A stretch of DNA of 64,000 nt from Corynebacterium pilosum DSM 20521 = CIP 103422 (GCF_000373805.1 NZ_KB892439.1:578-64577); one strand, 5' to 3'. Shown: positions 47,210-60,726, numbered from the stretch's first letter. Notes: generated by a model not told the origin, from the sequence alone. Made by a program: numbers and translations.

Positions 47210-48178
47210 CTACTCCGCGTGCTGTGTGAGGGTGCCACGTTGTGCGGCGCGGTTATCGATGCTGCGGAACACCATCGCCACCACGGCACCTGACAGGTTG
47301 TGCCACACCGAAAATACCGCAGCCGGCAGAGCAGCCAACGGGGTCATGTACTGGGTAGCCAAGGACGCCGCCAAACCAGAATTCTGCATCCCCACCTCCA
47401 CGGCCATCGTGCGGCGCGTGGTCTCCGGCTGGCGCGTGAACTTGCCAGTGAGGTAGCCCAGCAGGTACCCGAAAGTATTGTGCAGAATCACAGCGACCAG
47501 CACCGTCAGGCCGGCGGTGGCCAGCTGATCACGCGAACCGGACACGACGATCGCCACGATCATCGAAATGGCGATCACCGAAGCCCACGGCAGCACCGGA
47601 AGCACGGCCTTGACAACACCAGGCAGCAGCAGGCGCACAACAAGTCCAGCGACAACCGGGACCAACACCACCTGCACGATGGACCACGCCATCGCACCGG
47701 CAGAAACATCCATCATCTCGCCGGCCAGCCACAACGTAAGCAGCGGGGTGAAAATTGGTGCGAACAGCGTCGACACCGAGGTCATCGTCACCGACAGCGC
47801 AACATCGCCGCGCGAGAGGTAGCTCACCACATTCGACGAGGTTCCACCCGGAGAGCACCCCACCAGGATCACACCCACAGCCACCTCCGCGGGGAGTCGC
47901 AGCAGCCAGACGACGATGATCGCCAGCAGCGGCATGATCACATACTGCGCCACCACGCCGATGAATACCGGCAGAGGCCGCTTAAACACGAGAGCGAAGT
48001 CCACCGGCTGCAGGGTCAGACCCATACCGAACATGATGATGCCCAGCAGCGGAGTCACCCACCCCGAAATAGGTGCCACAACATCTGGCGCTAGGTAGCC
48101 AATCAGCCCGCCAACGATCACGAGGGCTGGAAATCCTAACGTAGCGATATACGCCGAACGATCTTGCTGAGTTTCCAT
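47210..48178 (-). CDS. Bile acid:sodium symporter family transporter
   Basis: 322 residues, nine to ten helices. GIIMFGMGLTLQPVDF, LVGCSPGGTSSNVVSYLSRGDVALSVTMTSVSTLFAP and VEVGMQNSGLAASLA are diagnostic of the SBF family. Bacterial members move pantoate, keto acids or other organic anions with sodium; which one here is unknown. TAAGAT lies eight bases before ATG. Confidence 0.93.
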   Translation of the reverse strand: METQQDRSAYIATLGFPALVIVGGLIGYLAPDVVAPISGWVTPLLGIIMFGMGLTLQPVDFALVFKRPLPVFIGVVAQYVIMPLLAIIVVWLLRLPAEVAVGVILVGCSPGGTSSNVVSYLSRGDVALSVTMTSVSTLFAPIFTPLLTLWLAGEMMDVSAGAMAWSIVQVVLVPVVAGLVVRLLLPGVVKAVLPVLPWASVIAISMIVAIVVSGSRDQLATAGLTVLVAVILHNTFGYLLGYLTGKFTRQPETTRRTMAVEVGMQNSGLAASLATQYMTPLAALPAAVFSVWHNLSGAVVAMVFRSIDNRAAQRGTLTQHAE

Positions 48179-48224
48179 AAAGTGCTATCTTATCCCGCCG
48201 CTTTCCACCCCGTACCATAGCACC

Positions 48225-49133
48225 ATGGCTACTTCCCTCCCAGCGCACATCATGCGCGGCGGCACCAGTCGCGGAGTTTTCCTCCGCATGGCGGACTTGC
48301 CTGGAACGCAGGCGCTTAACGACGAGCTCTGCCTCCGTCTCATCGGCGCACCGGATCCGGTGGCTTTCGACGGTTTAGGCGGCGGGGTCTCCTCCAACTC
48401 CAAGGTGATGTTCGTGGGCCCAAGCGACAGCGATGACGCCGAGGTGACCAGTCTGTTTGCCCAGGTCTCCCCCACTAAAAGAATCGTGGATTGGAATGGC
48501 AACTGCGGCAATTTGACCGCAGCGATCCTGCCCTATGCCAGAGATATCGGCCTGATCCCCGAACAAGATTCGGTGATCGTGCGCAATCTGAATTCGGGCA
48601 CGCTGATGGAGGTCACTGAGACTCAGACGCGTTTCTTAAAGCCCGGGGGTGAAAAGACTGTGAGCATCTTCCCTCTGGGCCGCGTTACCGAGGTAAAAGG
48701 CGTTCCGATGACACTGATCGATGTGGCCAACCCCATCGCCATCGTGCGCGCCCACGATATCGGCGTCTCCTTGACCACCCGCGACGAGATGAATGCCGAT
48801 CCGAAGCTTCTCGGGCTGCTTGAGAGTTATCGCGCTGAGGCCGGTCGGATGATGGGGCTGGATTCCACGGTGATTCCACGCCTCGCGCTGAACGACGGCA
48901 ATCGGGTGTTCATGACCAGCGTGGGCATCATCCACCACGCCCTGCCTGCCACCGGGATCCTCGCGCTTGGTGCGGCGACGGCACTTGGTGGCACGGTTTT
49001 TGAGGGCGGGTACGCGTTCAACCACCCGAAGGGTGAGGTCACCGTCGAAGCGTCTGCCGACGGCGATGACCTGCACTGGGTCGCCCTGAAACGCACCGCG
49101 CGCACCATCATGCGCGGTGAGGTGTTCGTTTAG
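48225..49133 (+). CDS. PrpF-family (methylaconitate/methylitaconate isomerase-like) protein
   Basis: 302 residues, diaminopimelate-epimerase-like fold. [43 protein letters not shown] and the late [10 protein letters not shown] segment define the family. Members isomerise double bonds of tricarboxylic-acid derivatives; length is shorter than PrpF proper (about 390). No prp genes are near. TACCAT six bases before ATG (leaderless). Its stop overlaps the pfkA stop by four bases. Confidence 0.88.
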   Translation: MATSLPAHIMRGGTSRGVFLRMADLPGTQALNDELCLRLIGAPDPVAFDGLGGGVSSNSKVMFVGPSDSDDAEVTSLFAQVSPTKRIVDWNGNCGNLTAAILPYARDIGLIPEQDSVIVRNLNSGTLMEVTETQTRFLKPGGEKTVSIFPLGRVTEVKGVPMTLIDVANPIAIVRAHDIGVSLTTRDEMNADPKLLGLLESYRAEAGRMMGLDSTVIPRLALNDGNRVFMTSVGIIHHALPATGILALGAATALGGTVFEGGYAFNHPKGEVTVEASADGDDLHWVALKRTARTIMRGEVFV

Positions 49134-50161
49134 GAGAACATGGCCTTTGCGGTCTTGTAACGGTGCTTCGGCACAGTCTTGAGTTCGCCAACGGCCTCCT
49201 CCAGGGACACCAGCTCAATATCTTCGCCGTGCAGTGCCACGGAGGTACCGAAGTTACCCTCGTGCGCAGCCCGTGCCGCCGCAACACCATAACGGGTGGC
49301 AAGCACGCGGTCATAAGCGGTGGGGGTGCCGCCACGCTGAATGTGGCCAAGCACGGTGGTGCGCACGTCATAGCCGGTGCGCTTCTGGATCTCATCTCCG
49401 ATGATCTGGCCCATGCCGGTAAACGTCTTGTGGCCGAACTCATCTTCCTCGCCCAGGCCAGCATCCATGGTGCCTTCCTTCGGCACGGCGCCCTCGGCGA
49501 CCACGATGATGCCGTACTTCTCACCCATCTGGAAGCGACGTTCCATGGCCTTGGTGATCTCGGCGATGTCGAAAGGCTCCTCAGGGATCACGGTGTAGTG
49601 CGCGCCGCCTGCCATGCCGGCGTGCAGGGCGATCCAGCCCACGTGGCGGCCCATGACCTCGACGATGAGGATGCGGTTATGCGATTCCGCAGTAGTGTGC
49701 AGACGGTCGATCGCATCGGTGGCCACCGACACTGCGGTATCAAAACCGAAGGTGTAGTCGGTCGCGTTCACGTCATTATCAATGGTCTTTGGCACGCCCA
49801 CCACAGGAATGCCATTGTCGGAGAGCCACTTCGCGCCCTTCAGAGTACCTTCGCCACCGATGGCGATTAGCGCGTCCACCTCCGCTTCGGCGAGGTTTTC
49901 CTTGATTTGGTCCAAGCCAGCTTTGAACTTGTCTGGATGCAGGCGACCAGTGCCTAGAATCGTGCCACCGCGCAACAGAATCGAGTCAATGAAGTGATCG
50001 TCGTACAGCTGCATACGCTTGTCTTCCAGCAAACCTACCCAACCGTCGAGGTAGCCCACGCAGGTGGAGCCGAACTCGGTGTTGGCGGTGCGGACAACTC
50101 CGCGGATAACAGCGTTGAGGCCGGGGCAGTCGCCACCGGATGTCAGTGTAGCTAGTCGCAT
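49130..50161 (-). CDS. pfkA: 6-phosphofructokinase
   Basis: 343 residues. Phosphorylates fructose 6-phosphate in glycolysis. [22 protein letters not shown] (102-106) and PKTIDND (124-130) with [14 protein letters not shown] [15 protein letters not shown]. Gly at position 105 next to the Glu fits an ATP-using actinobacterial enzyme even though Lys125 is of the PPi-type loop. TAGGGT seven bases before ATG (leaderless). Confidence 0.95.
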   Translation of the reverse strand: MRLATLTSGGDCPGLNAVIRGVVRTANTEFGSTCVGYLDGWVGLLEDKRMQLYDDHFIDSILLRGGTILGTGRLHPDKFKAGLDQIKENLAEAEVDALIAIGGEGTLKGAKWLSDNGIPVVGVPKTIDNDVNATDYTFGFDTAVSVATDAIDRLHTTAESHNRILIVEVMGRHVGWIALHAGMAGGAHYTVIPEEPFDIAEITKAMERRFQMGEKYGIIVVAEGAVPKEGTMDAGLGEEDEFGHKTFTGMGQIIGDEIQKRTGYDVRTTVLGHIQRGGTPTAYDRVLATRYGVAAARAAHEGNFGTSVALHGEDIELVSLEEAVGELKTVPKHRYKTAKAMFS

Positions 50162-50171
50162 AGGTTCAACC

Positions 50172-51518
50172 CTAGCGGTTTCGGGGCTGAATGTCCGAGC
50201 GGAAGAAGAAAGAGGCTACCAATCCCACAAACATCACCGCGGCCATGATCAACATGGTGTCCGCCGTCGCCTGCTCAACGCCAAGGTTTGGCAGCCACGC
50301 GCTCATCGCCCCGCCGATGATGGCCACACCCACAACACTGCCCACCTGGCGCACCGTGTTGTAGGCGCCTGAAGCCGCACCCGCCATGTGTTCGGGGATC
50401 GTCCGCATGGTTGTCGCAGCATTCGGCGCCCAGATGAACGCACTACCCACGCCTTTCAGCGCGGTGATCCCGATCATCCACCACACCGATCCCCCAGTGC
50501 TCATGATCCACCACGCCCACACCATGGAGGCAGTCATCGTCGCAAAGCCAATCGCCCCGAGCACCTTGGGATCAACCCTGTCCGCGGCTTCGCCGACGAA
50601 GGGTGTGAGGATGAGGGCGACGATCGACATCGGCACGGTCAGCAGCCCCGCAGTGACCGCGTCGACGCCGCGGCCGTCCTGCAGCCAATACATGATGGGG
50701 ATGAACTGCGCCGCCACGGCAAAACCCATCGCGGCGATCCCCACCGAGCCCAGGGTGAAGTTGCGGTTGGCGAACAGGCCCAGCGGCAAGAGGGCCTGGT
50801 CTCCCCCGCTGCGCTGCAGCCAGAAAAACACCAGGAGCGCAAGCGTTCCGACGATCACCGCTGCCCACGAGCCGTACTGGATCCCATAGACCACACCGCC
50901 AAGGCCCAACAGCGACACGATCACGCTTGGCGCATCAATGCGTGCGGGCGTCGTCGATAAGCGTGGAACCCATGCGAAGGCCAGGCCGAGCGCAACGATG
51001 CCGAACGCGACCTGGGCGACGAACGTGGCGCGCCAGCCGGCGCCGTCGACGACCGCGCCCGCGAAGACCGGCCCGATCAAGGAGCCCACTGAGCCGACCA
51101 CTCCCCACACCGCATAGGCGGGTCCGCGCGTTTCTGCGGGGAACACGCGGCCAATCACGCCGAAGGCCTGCGGCAGGAAAGCTGCAGCTCCGAGGCCCTG
51201 GATGGCTCGCGCGATGATCAACACGCTAAACGACGAAGAACCCGCCGCCAATGCCATTCCCACCAGATAGACCGCCAGGCCCAGAAGGTACATGCAGCGC
51301 TGGCCGACGCGGTCCCCCAGCCGGCCGGTCACCAACATGGGGACCACGGTGAACAGCAGGTAGATGCTGGTGATCCAGACGGAGTCGCCCACTCCCGCCG
51401 GCAGATGTGGGGTGATGACGGGAACGATGGCCTGGTCGGCCATCACCAAGAAGTAACCGAGTGAGAGCGCGCTTAGCGCCTTCCACCGGCTATTCTTCCT
51501 CTTCGTCGTCTGGGACAT
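50172..51518 (-). CDS. MFS drug exporter, EmrB/DHA2-like
   Basis: 448 residues, 12-14 helices. [13 protein letters not shown] and [14 protein letters not shown] (motif A) are in the first half, with [18 protein letters not shown] and [17 protein letters not shown] (motif C-like antiporter signature). It probably expels a lipophilic compound. It overlaps the preceding ABC-like gene by 29 bases, so the two are translated from one message. The dispersed word at 50951-50962 here uses a rare TTA codon. Confidence 0.9.
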   Translation of the reverse strand: MSQTTKRKNSRWKALSALSLGYFLVMADQAIVPVITPHLPAGVGDSVWITSIYLLFTVVPMLVTGRLGDRVGQRCMYLLGLAVYLVGMALAAGSSSFSVLIIARAIQGLGAAAFLPQAFGVIGRVFPAETRGPAYAVWGVVGSVGSLIGPVFAGAVVDGAGWRATFVAQVAFGIVALGLAFAWVPRLSTTPARIDAPSVIVSLLGLGGVVYGIQYGSWAAVIVGTLALLVFFWLQRSGGDQALLPLGLFANRNFTLGSVGIAAMGFAVAAQFIPIMYWLQDGRGVDAVTAGLLTVPMSIVALILTPFVGEAADRVDPKVLGAIGFATMTASMVWAWWIMSTGGSVWWMIGITALKGVGSAFIWAPNAATTMRTIPEHMAGAASGAYNTVRQVGSVVGVAIIGGAMSAWLPNLGVEQATADTMLIMAAVMFVGLVASFFFRSDIQPRNR

Positions 51519-53139
51519 CTAGGGCCTGATCTTCTTCCTCCACGAGGACACCGTCGACATCCCATATTATGCGGTCCTCGGGAAGCAGCTCTGGGTGGGA
51601 GGTGCTGATGATCACAACCCCCGGGTAGTCGGCCACGAAAGCGAAGAACTTGTCGAGCCCCTCCTGGTCCAGCTGGTGATCCACGTCCTCAAAGACCAGC
51701 AGTGGAGGGTCGTTCATGATGGCGCGTGCCACCTTGAGCCGCATCACATCGCCAATGGTCCAGGGTGCGCCGTCGTTCTTCAGCTGGCGGGTCAAGCCCT
51801 TTTCGTCGTTAGCGACGGTCTCGGTCAGGTCAACCTTCGCCAAGATATCGGCCACCTGTTCGTCGGTGGCGGTAGGAAAACGGAACTTCAGCAAGCGCGA
51901 AACTGAGCCGCGCTCCAGCGGAATGTGGTCCGAGGCAAATCCGACGAGGGCGCGCCGCACCTTCTCCGGGGCCAGCCCGAAATCGAACCCATCCACATAG
52001 AACTGGTCCTCCACATGAGAGGAGAGAAGAGCGGAGAACACCATGCGCACCTGCGAAGGGTCCGAGGCCACGATCTCCACGATCTGCCCCTCTTTGGCGT
52101 GAAGCGGGTCCACCAAGTAATCGTTGACTACTAGGTGATCCACGTTCACGGGGCCGAAGTCCAGCGTAGAAATATCCGCGCCCGTCTTATCCCACGCGCG
52201 CTGGCGACGCTGCTCTCGGTCCTTGAGGCGGTCGGCCTTCTCTAGCAGTGGGCCAAGGATGCGGGTGGCAGCCTTGTAGTTCTGGCGGTATTCGACGACG
52301 CGGCCGAGGTCGGTCACCGGCGTAGCCAGAACGCCCAACAGCGTCATCGCTGAGGCCACCGTGGCGGCATCCGCCAAACCCCGGTCGGCCACCAGCACGA
52401 CGAGGACGGTGCAAAACGACGCTGCCATGGCCGTCAACGCGCGCGTGAGCCCGGTAATCCAGGCGCGGTCTACGGCCGCACCGACCACCTTGTCGGACTG
52501 CTTATCAATCTGCTTCAACTCGCGCGCAACCGCACCAGAGGCACGCACCGATTCGCTGGCCATGACCGTATCCGCGATGCGGGCAGAGAGTCGGCCACGC
52601 TGTCGTCTTAAAGCGCGCGAGCGGTTGAAGGTCACCTGAGACAGGATCGGGATCGCCGCGCCGATCAGGATCAGCGGGATGGCCACACCCAGCCCGATCT
52701 CACGGTCCAACACAAGCAAGGCAATGACGACGACGCCGATCAGCGGAATTCCCGTGACCAGCGGCACAATCCCCATGGCGATCCAGTTGCGCACTGCCGA
52801 AAGGTCATTGGATGCGCGCGTCACCGTCACGCCTAGCGAACCCGAGTAGTCAGATCCGCCTACCGACGAAGTGATCAGGCGGTGCCGCTGCTCAAATACA
52901 TAATCTTGACCAAGATCCTCGGCGACAACGCGTTCGATCCAACGCGCCACACCGATGCCCACTGCGGAGCCGACCAAAGCAGCAATGTCCCACGAATCGG
53001 TCTGCACATTCGCGCTCAACAACGCGTCAACGGACAACGCCATGATCAGCGCGAGAACAGCTTGCAAAACGCCGAGGGCAACCAAGGCGACAAAGAGTCC
53101 TCGGCGCCGCCCGGCCCAAATCGGAGGCATCTTAGTCAC
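51490..53139 (-). CDS. ABC-exporter-like protein with degenerate nucleotide-binding domain
   Basis: 549 residues. A six-helix type I exporter membrane domain (about 10-290) is followed by an NBD-like domain. The place of Walker A (353-366, IVEIVASDPSQVRM) has no GxxGxGK and no lysine. The signature place reads TIGDVMRLKVARA instead of LSGGQ, while Walker B (LLVFED, 480-485) and the switch His (STSH, 512-515) survive. It is therefore unlikely to hydrolyse ATP alone; it may need a partner or have become a sensor. An acidic C-terminus follows. GTG 53139 overlaps the upstream gene by eight bases; ATG 53130 is the alternative start. Confidence 0.85.
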   Translation of the reverse strand: MTKMPPIWAGRRRGLFVALVALGVLQAVLALIMALSVDALLSANVQTDSWDIAALVGSAVGIGVARWIERVVAEDLGQDYVFEQRHRLITSSVGGSDYSGSLGVTVTRASNDLSAVRNWIAMGIVPLVTGIPLIGVVVIALLVLDREIGLGVAIPLILIGAAIPILSQVTFNRSRALRRQRGRLSARIADTVMASESVRASGAVARELKQIDKQSDKVVGAAVDRAWITGLTRALTAMAASFCTVLVVLVADRGLADAATVASAMTLLGVLATPVTDLGRVVEYRQNYKAATRILGPLLEKADRLKDREQRRQRAWDKTGADISTLDFGPVNVDHLVVNDYLVDPLHAKEGQIVEIVASDPSQVRMVFSALLSSHVEDQFYVDGFDFGLAPEKVRRALVGFASDHIPLERGSVSRLLKFRFPTATDEQVADILAKVDLTETVANDEKGLTRQLKNDGAPWTIGDVMRLKVARAIMNDPPLLVFEDVDHQLDQEGLDKFFAFVADYPGVVIISTSHPELLPEDRIIWDVDGVLVEEEDQALDVPDDEEEE

Positions 53140-54313
53140 GGGACAGCAGCTTAGCAGCGACTTTCTTGCTCGTCAGATCAAAAGTTCCATGCACAGGCAC
53201 ATCGAGGTCCTGCAGCACCTCCGCAGCTTCCTTGGTGGCCAGTGGCGACGCGGTCATCACGCCCGTCGCGCACGCCACCTCTAGACCTGCTTCCTGCAGC
53301 GTCTGTACACCCGCGCGGGCACCCAGCGCGTCGACTGCCGAAAACACGACCTGATCGACGACCTCGTGGAATAGTTCGTCACGCACCAGGCGTGCGGTCT
53401 CTGTCTGGTAGACACCGTCAGCGATCTCGACGATCACCACATCGCAGTCCTTCTCCTTGGCCAGCACCTCCACCATGTTCACTGTGAGATCGCGAATCTT
53501 TTCGAAGTTCATCTTGAAGGTGGTGCCGTAACCAAAGTCCGTGAAGTCAATGACTTCTTTCGCGCCGGCGTCGTGGTAGATCATGCGGTCATTGCCCGCG
53601 CCGGTGCCGGTGATCTTGCCCGCGCCGACCTTCTTGCCGGCCTTGGTCAGGCCATTGGCAAGGCAGGCCATGGTGGTGGACTTGCCGGAGTTCATGGAGG
53701 TGCCCAGCACGGCGATGACCTCCGGCAGGCCTTCTGGCTTGCTGGTGCGGGTTTCGTTGGCGTACGGCGCATAGTCCTTGATGTTGACCACACCGTCCTC
53801 GGTGGCGAGCAGGCCCAGCGGCTCAATCAGGGTCGGGTCATCCATATTCGCGTGGGACTCAGTGACCACGCCTGCGATGCCGCCGGCCGCCACTAGGTGG
53901 CAGTAGTCAAGGTTGTCAGGAACATGAGCTAGGAATTGGTCCGCGGCGTAGCGGCGACCGTAGGCCAGCAGGATGAGGTTGCGGTCGAACAGGATGGCCT
54001 TGCGTGACACCTCGGTCTCCACGCGCTTGTGGTTGTGGATCCCCACCACGCGTGCCAAGACAACGTCTCCGGCTCGCGGGGCGACATCGGCGCCTGCGAT
54101 CAGGTGATACGCCTCACGGTTCGCATGGTACGGCTCGGTGATAAACCGGCACGTGTAGGAGTTTTGGATGTGCTGCTTTGGCAGGGGCTCTGTGCGTCGC
54201 TCCCCCTGGGATGCCGCCGCCGGGCTGGTGGGGAGGTTTTCCTCGTTGAGCGCTTCGTTCAGCGCGGCTGTCTGACGCTGGAGCACACCAGCCTGGACCA
54301 ATTGAGCTGTCAT
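53132..54313 (-). CDS. DUF1611-like P-loop NTPase
   Basis: 393 residues. A beta-rich N-terminal part (about 50-190) precedes a MinD/NifH-like P-loop GTSMNSGKST (204-213), then VIVEIADGVYQTETARL (Walker B region). DUF1611 proteins link to amino-acid ligase or racemase functions, but the role here is unknown. ATG 54313 has GAAGGGAA upstream; the frame to 54421 is longer but lacks support. First gene of a three-gene overlapping unit with the ABC-like and MFS genes, so perhaps part of export or synthesis of one compound. Confidence 0.78.
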   Translation of the reverse strand: MTAQLVQAGVLQRQTAALNEALNEENLPTSPAAASQGERRTEPLPKQHIQNSYTCRFITEPYHANREAYHLIAGADVAPRAGDVVLARVVGIHNHKRVETEVSRKAILFDRNLILLAYGRRYAADQFLAHVPDNLDYCHLVAAGGIAGVVTESHANMDDPTLIEPLGLLATEDGVVNIKDYAPYANETRTSKPEGLPEVIAVLGTSMNSGKSTTMACLANGLTKAGKKVGAGKITGTGAGNDRMIYHDAGAKEVIDFTDFGYGTTFKMNFEKIRDLTVNMVEVLAKEKDCDVVIVEIADGVYQTETARLVRDELFHEVVDQVVFSAVDALGARAGVQTLQEAGLEVACATGVMTASPLATKEAAEVLQDLDVPVHGTFDLTSKKVAAKLLSRD

Positions 54314-54482
54314 GAACTTATTCCCTTCTAAACTTTTGCGGATTAACATAAATTTTAAAGGGCTTAAGTGAATGTGCAGTGAAACAAACATGAGAAATGC
54401 TTCATCAAGCAAGTGTCGCATCTTCGCAGGTTAAGAAGCCATTCAGGCGCGTGGCTACCTAGTGTTCACCTAGGTTTCACCC

Positions 54483-54524
54483 AAAAATAAACTCCGATAG
54501 CCCCGGTGAAGGTCTATCGGAGTT
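54483..54524 (-). terminator. Rho-independent terminator after gatA
   Basis: AACTCCGATAG (54490-54500) pairs perfectly with CTATCGGAGTT (54514-54524), followed by TATTTTTGG on the minus strand, 14 bases after the gatA stop. The remaining bases to 54314 hold the promoter region of the DUF1611-like gene; I see an AT-rich stretch but no convincing boxes. Confidence 0.9.
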
Positions 54525-54538
54525 CGCAGCGCAGATTT

Positions 54539-56023
54539 TTACTTATGCGCGGCCTCATAGGCTGCGCCCACGCGGTAGAGGCGATCATCATGGAACGCCG
54601 GCGCCATCAGCTGCAAACCGACAGGCAGCTGGGTGTCCGAAGCCAAGCCCACGGGCAAGCTCATGCCCGGCAGTCCGGCCAGGTTCAGTGGTAGCGTGTA
54701 CAGGTCAAAGTTGTACATCGCCAGCGGATCATCCACCTTCTCCCCCAGCTTGAACGCGGTCGACGGCGTGGTGGGGGCAGCAATGATGTCAACCTGCTCG
54801 AAGGCCTTCGCGAAATCGTTGGCGATCAGCTGGCGCACACGCTGCGCCTGCAAGTAGTAGGCATCGTAGTACCCCACCGACAGTGCGTAGGTGCCCAGCA
54901 TGATGCGGCGCTTCACCTCATCGCCGAAACCAGCCGCGCGCGAGAGCGCCATCACCTGGTCCGCCGAGTGGTTGCCGTCGTCGCCAGCGCGCAGGCCGTA
55001 GCGCATGCCGTCGAAACGCGACATGTTCGACGAAACTTCAGACATCTGAATGATGTAGTACGCGCCCATGACGTCGTCGAAATGCGGGCAGTCCACCCAC
55101 ACCAACTCCGCGCCCTGCTTCTCCAGCTCCTCGAAAGCCTTAACTACGGCTTCGCGCACGGACTTCTGGTTGCCCTCGCGGTCGAACTGACGCACCATAC
55201 CGATCTTCACGCCGCTCAGGTCGCCAGATGCGCCTTCCCTTGCAGCCTGCACGACTGGTGCGATGGGCTTATCGACGCTGGTCGCATCGAAAGGATCCGC
55301 CCCAGCCATCACCTCGTGCAGCATTGCGGCATCAAGCACGGTACGTGCCGAAGGCCCGCCCTGGTCCAGGGAGGAGGCAGCCGCGATCATGCCATAACGC
55401 GAGACGGTGCCGTAGGTCGGCTTCACGCCAACTGTGCCGGTCAGGGCCGCAGGCTGGCGGATCGAACCACCGGTGTCGGTGCCGATGCCCAGCGGAGCCT
55501 GGCCGGATGCAACGGCCGCAGCGGTACCGCCACCGGAACCACCCGGGCTGCGCTCCGTGTCGTGCGGGTTGCGGGTCACCTCGAACGCGGACATTTCGTT
55601 GGAGGAGCCCATCGCGAATTCGTCCAGGTTGGTCTTGCCCAGGATCGGCAAACCGGCTTCGCGCAGCTTGGTGATCACCGTGGCGTCATAAGGCGAGCGG
55701 TAGCCTTCCAGCATTTTCGACGCTGCCGTGGTCGGCGCATCGGTGGTGACGAACAGGTCCTTCACGGCCACGGGTACGCCAGCCAGAGCAGACGCAGGCT
55801 TAGTGCCCGCCTTGATCTGCTCGTCGACCTTATCAGCGGCGGCCAGGGCTTCCTCGGTGCCGACGTGCAAGAATGCGCCCAAGTGGTCGTCAGTTTCGGC
55901 GATGCGGTCGAGATGCGCCTGGGTAGCTTCGCGCGAGGTGATCTCACCGGCGTGGATCTTCTCAGCCAGTTCGGCGGCGGAGAGGCTGGTGATTCCGGAC
56001 GTTGGAACGGTGTACTCGGTCAT
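54539..56023 (-). CDS. gatA: Glu/Asp-tRNA amidotransferase subunit A
   Basis: 494 residues, amidase-signature enzyme that frees ammonia from glutamine. The Ser-cisSer-Lys triad is Lys88 (VAVKDLF), Ser163 (SPGGSGGG) and Ser187 ([12 protein letters not shown]). It starts two bases after the gatC stop. Contains an 11-base copy of the dispersed word (55266-55276). Confidence 0.97.
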   Translation of the reverse strand: MTEYTVPTSGITSLSAAELAEKIHAGEITSREATQAHLDRIAETDDHLGAFLHVGTEEALAAADKVDEQIKAGTKPASALAGVPVAVKDLFVTTDAPTTAASKMLEGYRSPYDATVITKLREAGLPILGKTNLDEFAMGSSNEMSAFEVTRNPHDTERSPGGSGGGTAAAVASGQAPLGIGTDTGGSIRQPAALTGTVGVKPTYGTVSRYGMIAAASSLDQGGPSARTVLDAAMLHEVMAGADPFDATSVDKPIAPVVQAAREGASGDLSGVKIGMVRQFDREGNQKSVREAVVKAFEELEKQGAELVWVDCPHFDDVMGAYYIIQMSEVSSNMSRFDGMRYGLRAGDDGNHSADQVMALSRAAGFGDEVKRRIMLGTYALSVGYYDAYYLQAQRVRQLIANDFAKAFEQVDIIAAPTTPSTAFKLGEKVDDPLAMYNFDLYTLPLNLAGLPGMSLPVGLASDTQLPVGLQLMAPAFHDDRLYRVGAAYEAAHK

Positions 56024-56025
56024 TT

Positions 56026-56325
56026 TTATTCAGTCTCCCCCAGGATTTGTGGAACTACAAAGCGATCGTCTTCAACCTCAGGCGCTTGGTCCAATGCCTG
56101 CTCCTGGGTCAAGGTTTCGACAAAAACATCCTCCCGCATCGGCGCCTTGATGGCATGCGGGTGGCTCATCGGCTCAACACCGCTGGTATCCACCTGGGCC
56201 ACCTTGGACATGGCTTCCATGATCTGATCCAGCTGGTCAGCGAATGTATCGAGTTCCTCGTCCGTCATGGCGAGACGAGCAAGGCTGGCGAGGCGATCAA
56301 TATCCTCGCGGGAGATGTCAGACAC
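56026..56325 (-). CDS. gatC: Glu/Asp-tRNA amidotransferase subunit C
   Basis: 99 residues, the small chaperone-like subunit that wraps GatA and GatB ([41 protein letters not shown] near the end). GTG start with AAGGA seven bases upstream. First gene of gatCA. Confidence 0.96.
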   Translation of the reverse strand: MSDISREDIDRLASLARLAMTDEELDTFADQLDQIMEAMSKVAQVDTSGVEPMSHPHAIKAPMREDVFVETLTQEQALDQAPEVEDDRFVVPQILGETE

Positions 56326-56424
56326 GTGAATATCCTTCTTTGCACTTTGCGTCGGTTAACCGATCCTATGATACGGCACGAAAGAATATCTTCCTCTGTC
56401 GGGAGCACTGGTAAATTGGCTGCC

Positions 56425-59115
<2,691 letters not shown>

Positions 59116-59129
59116 CTAGAGTAGAACCC

Positions 59130-59804
59130 ATGCCAACGTTTAATGCCTCCCGCATGCTCTCCTTCGACCTTGAGACCACTTCGGCCAATCCGAATGAGGC
59201 GCGCATCGTCACCTCCGCGACCGTGAAGATCGACGGAAGTAACGTGGACGCGCGCGAAGAGCTTGCAGATCCGGGCGTAGAGATTCCGGAAGAAGCAGCC
59301 AAAATTCACGGCATTTCCACCGAAAAGGCACGCGCCGAGGGCCGCCCTCACGACGAGGTATTGGCCGAGACCGTCGAGATCATCAAGAAGGGGTGGGAGG
59401 ATGGCCTCACACTCGTCGTTTTCAACGCCCCCTATGATCTGACGGTGCTGCGCCGCCTGACCGGGGATTTCACCGTGACCGGTCCAGTCTTCGACCCATA
59501 CCTAATTGACCGCATGATGGACCGCTACCGCAAGGGCAAGCGCAACCTCACCGCGTTGTCGGAGTTCTATGGGGTGGAGCTGGGCAACGCCCACGAGGCG
59601 ACGTCGGATGCTTTGGCCGCAGCACGCATCGCCTGGAAGCAGGTCAATAAGGTGTGGCCTGAGCTAGCTCAGACGGACGCCGACGAGCTGATGGAGAAGC
59701 AGGCCGTCAAGCACTATGAGATTCAGGATGATCTGCGCAAGTACCTCGAGTCCCGCGGCCGCGATGCCTCAAACGTCTCGCTCTCCTGGCCGATGATTAG
59801 CTAA
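59130..59804 (+). CDS. DEDDh 3'-5' exonuclease (DnaQ-like), second copy
   Basis: 224 residues. MLSFDLETTSANP (Exo I), VVFNAPYDLTVLRRL (Exo II) and NAHEATSDALAAARIAW (Exo III). Stand-alone exonuclease next to ligA, so a repair role is plausible. TAGAGT seven bases before ATG (leaderless). The last eight bases overlap the convergent MetE-like gene. Confidence 0.93.
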   Translation: MPTFNASRMLSFDLETTSANPNEARIVTSATVKIDGSNVDAREELADPGVEIPEEAAKIHGISTEKARAEGRPHDEVLAETVEIIKKGWEDGLTLVVFNAPYDLTVLRRLTGDFTVTGPVFDPYLIDRMMDRYRKGKRNLTALSEFYGVELGNAHEATSDALAAARIAWKQVNKVWPELAQTDADELMEKQAVKHYEIQDDLRKYLESRGRDASNVSLSWPMIS

Positions 59805-60681
59805 GGAAATCCCTGCGCAGCACCTCATCGCACTCGCGTGCCTGGGCATAATTACGCGCCGTTTCTTGCAACGTCTCCCCCGCCTCGGCGTAGACGTCCA
59901 GCAAGGTGTTTGTCGGGTCGAGCTGCAGCTTATCGACGAATTCTCCTACCTGCTTCGGTTCCTTCGGGGCAATGGCAAACTTGTGGTCTCCCGCTAATGC
60001 GGCACCCGCCTGGTCCAGCGTCTCCGTGTACGTGAGCGTGTCGAGGTCCACCGTCAACCACGCGGCGTCGAAAAGCGGAGCGCTGGTGTGAAGTAGGTGC
60101 TCCCCGAAACGGCCGAGTCGGTCCAGGATGTCGTCGTCACGCACCGCCCTGATCGTGTCAAAGTCCGTTGTGCCCTTGACCTCGCCCGCCCGGATTTCGG
60201 GGAGTCGTGGTTCGTCAAGTTGCAGGATGACGGCGGCGTCGAAGCGGCGCGTGAGGTCGTCGATATGCGCCTGCGCCGTCTCGACGAGTGCGGCGGTGAG
60301 GTCCTCGAGCGCGCCATCGTCGGAAAGCATGCGGTGGCCGTTGCCCATCTCGATTTCGGTGGCGAGCGTCCACGGGCCAACCAGCTGCGTCTTGATGTGC
60401 GTGAGTTTTCCGGCCCACAGTTCCTCGAGCAGGTCCAAGTCCCGCTCCATTTGGTCCGCTGCACGACGAGTGACCAGCTGCGGCCGCTTCGTCACGCGCC
60501 ACGAACGCGGGCCCCGATCCACATGGATCGGCAGCAGAGAGGCAGTGCGTCCCACTAGGTCCGAACCCAGGCCGCGAGCCGGTAGCTGCGGGATGTGTGG
60601 CAGCGGTGTTTCCGAAATCGCGATGTCTGCCGCGTGCACCAAATTTGTGCCGGGCATCTCCCCCAAGCCGAAAGAAGTCAT
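59797..60681 (-). CDS. MetE/UroD-like barrel protein
   Basis: 294 residues, about the size of the C-terminal half of cobalamin-independent methionine synthase. MTSFGLGEMPG at the start, VGPWTLATEIEMGNGHRM, VILQLDEPRLPEI and the late FAIAPKEPKQVGEFVDKL. I do not see the full MetE zinc set (His-x-Cys…Cys): the QLDEP segment is kept but the cysteines are missing, so methionine synthase activity is doubtful. TAGGAT eight bases before ATG (leaderless), with a LexA-like box at its -35 position. Confidence 0.8.
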   Translation of the reverse strand: MTSFGLGEMPGTNLVHAADIAISETPLPHIPQLPARGLGSDLVGRTASLLPIHVDRGPRSWRVTKRPQLVTRRAADQMERDLDLLEELWAGKLTHIKTQLVGPWTLATEIEMGNGHRMLSDDGALEDLTAALVETAQAHIDDLTRRFDAAVILQLDEPRLPEIRAGEVKGTTDFDTIRAVRDDDILDRLGRFGEHLLHTSAPLFDAAWLTVDLDTLTYTETLDQAGAALAGDHKFAIAPKEPKQVGEFVDKLQLDPTNTLLDVYAEAGETLQETARNYAQARECDEVLRRDFLS

Positions 60682-60710
60682 GGTGTGTAATCCTAGCAAT
60701 TTTCACACGC

Positions 60711-60726
60711 TAGAACATATTTTCGA
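60711..60726. promoter_or_regulatory. LexA (SOS) box
   Basis: TAGAACATATTTTCGA matches the actinobacterial LexA consensus TCGAAC-A-N2-TGTTCGA at 12 of 14 defined positions. It sits between the divergent MetE-like and DUF222-HNH genes, overlapping the -35 region expected for the former. Confidence 0.6.

Noticed and set aside
54459..54475. ACCTAGTGTTCACCTAGGT-like element before the DUF1611 gene as an operator
   Set aside because: Only a chance-size palindrome (ACCTAGGT) plus a half repeat; not enough to name a regulator.
56002..56424. Upstream extension of the ACT protein frame
   Set aside because: It lies over gatC, and the leaderless -10 (TAAATT) fits the ATG at 56425.
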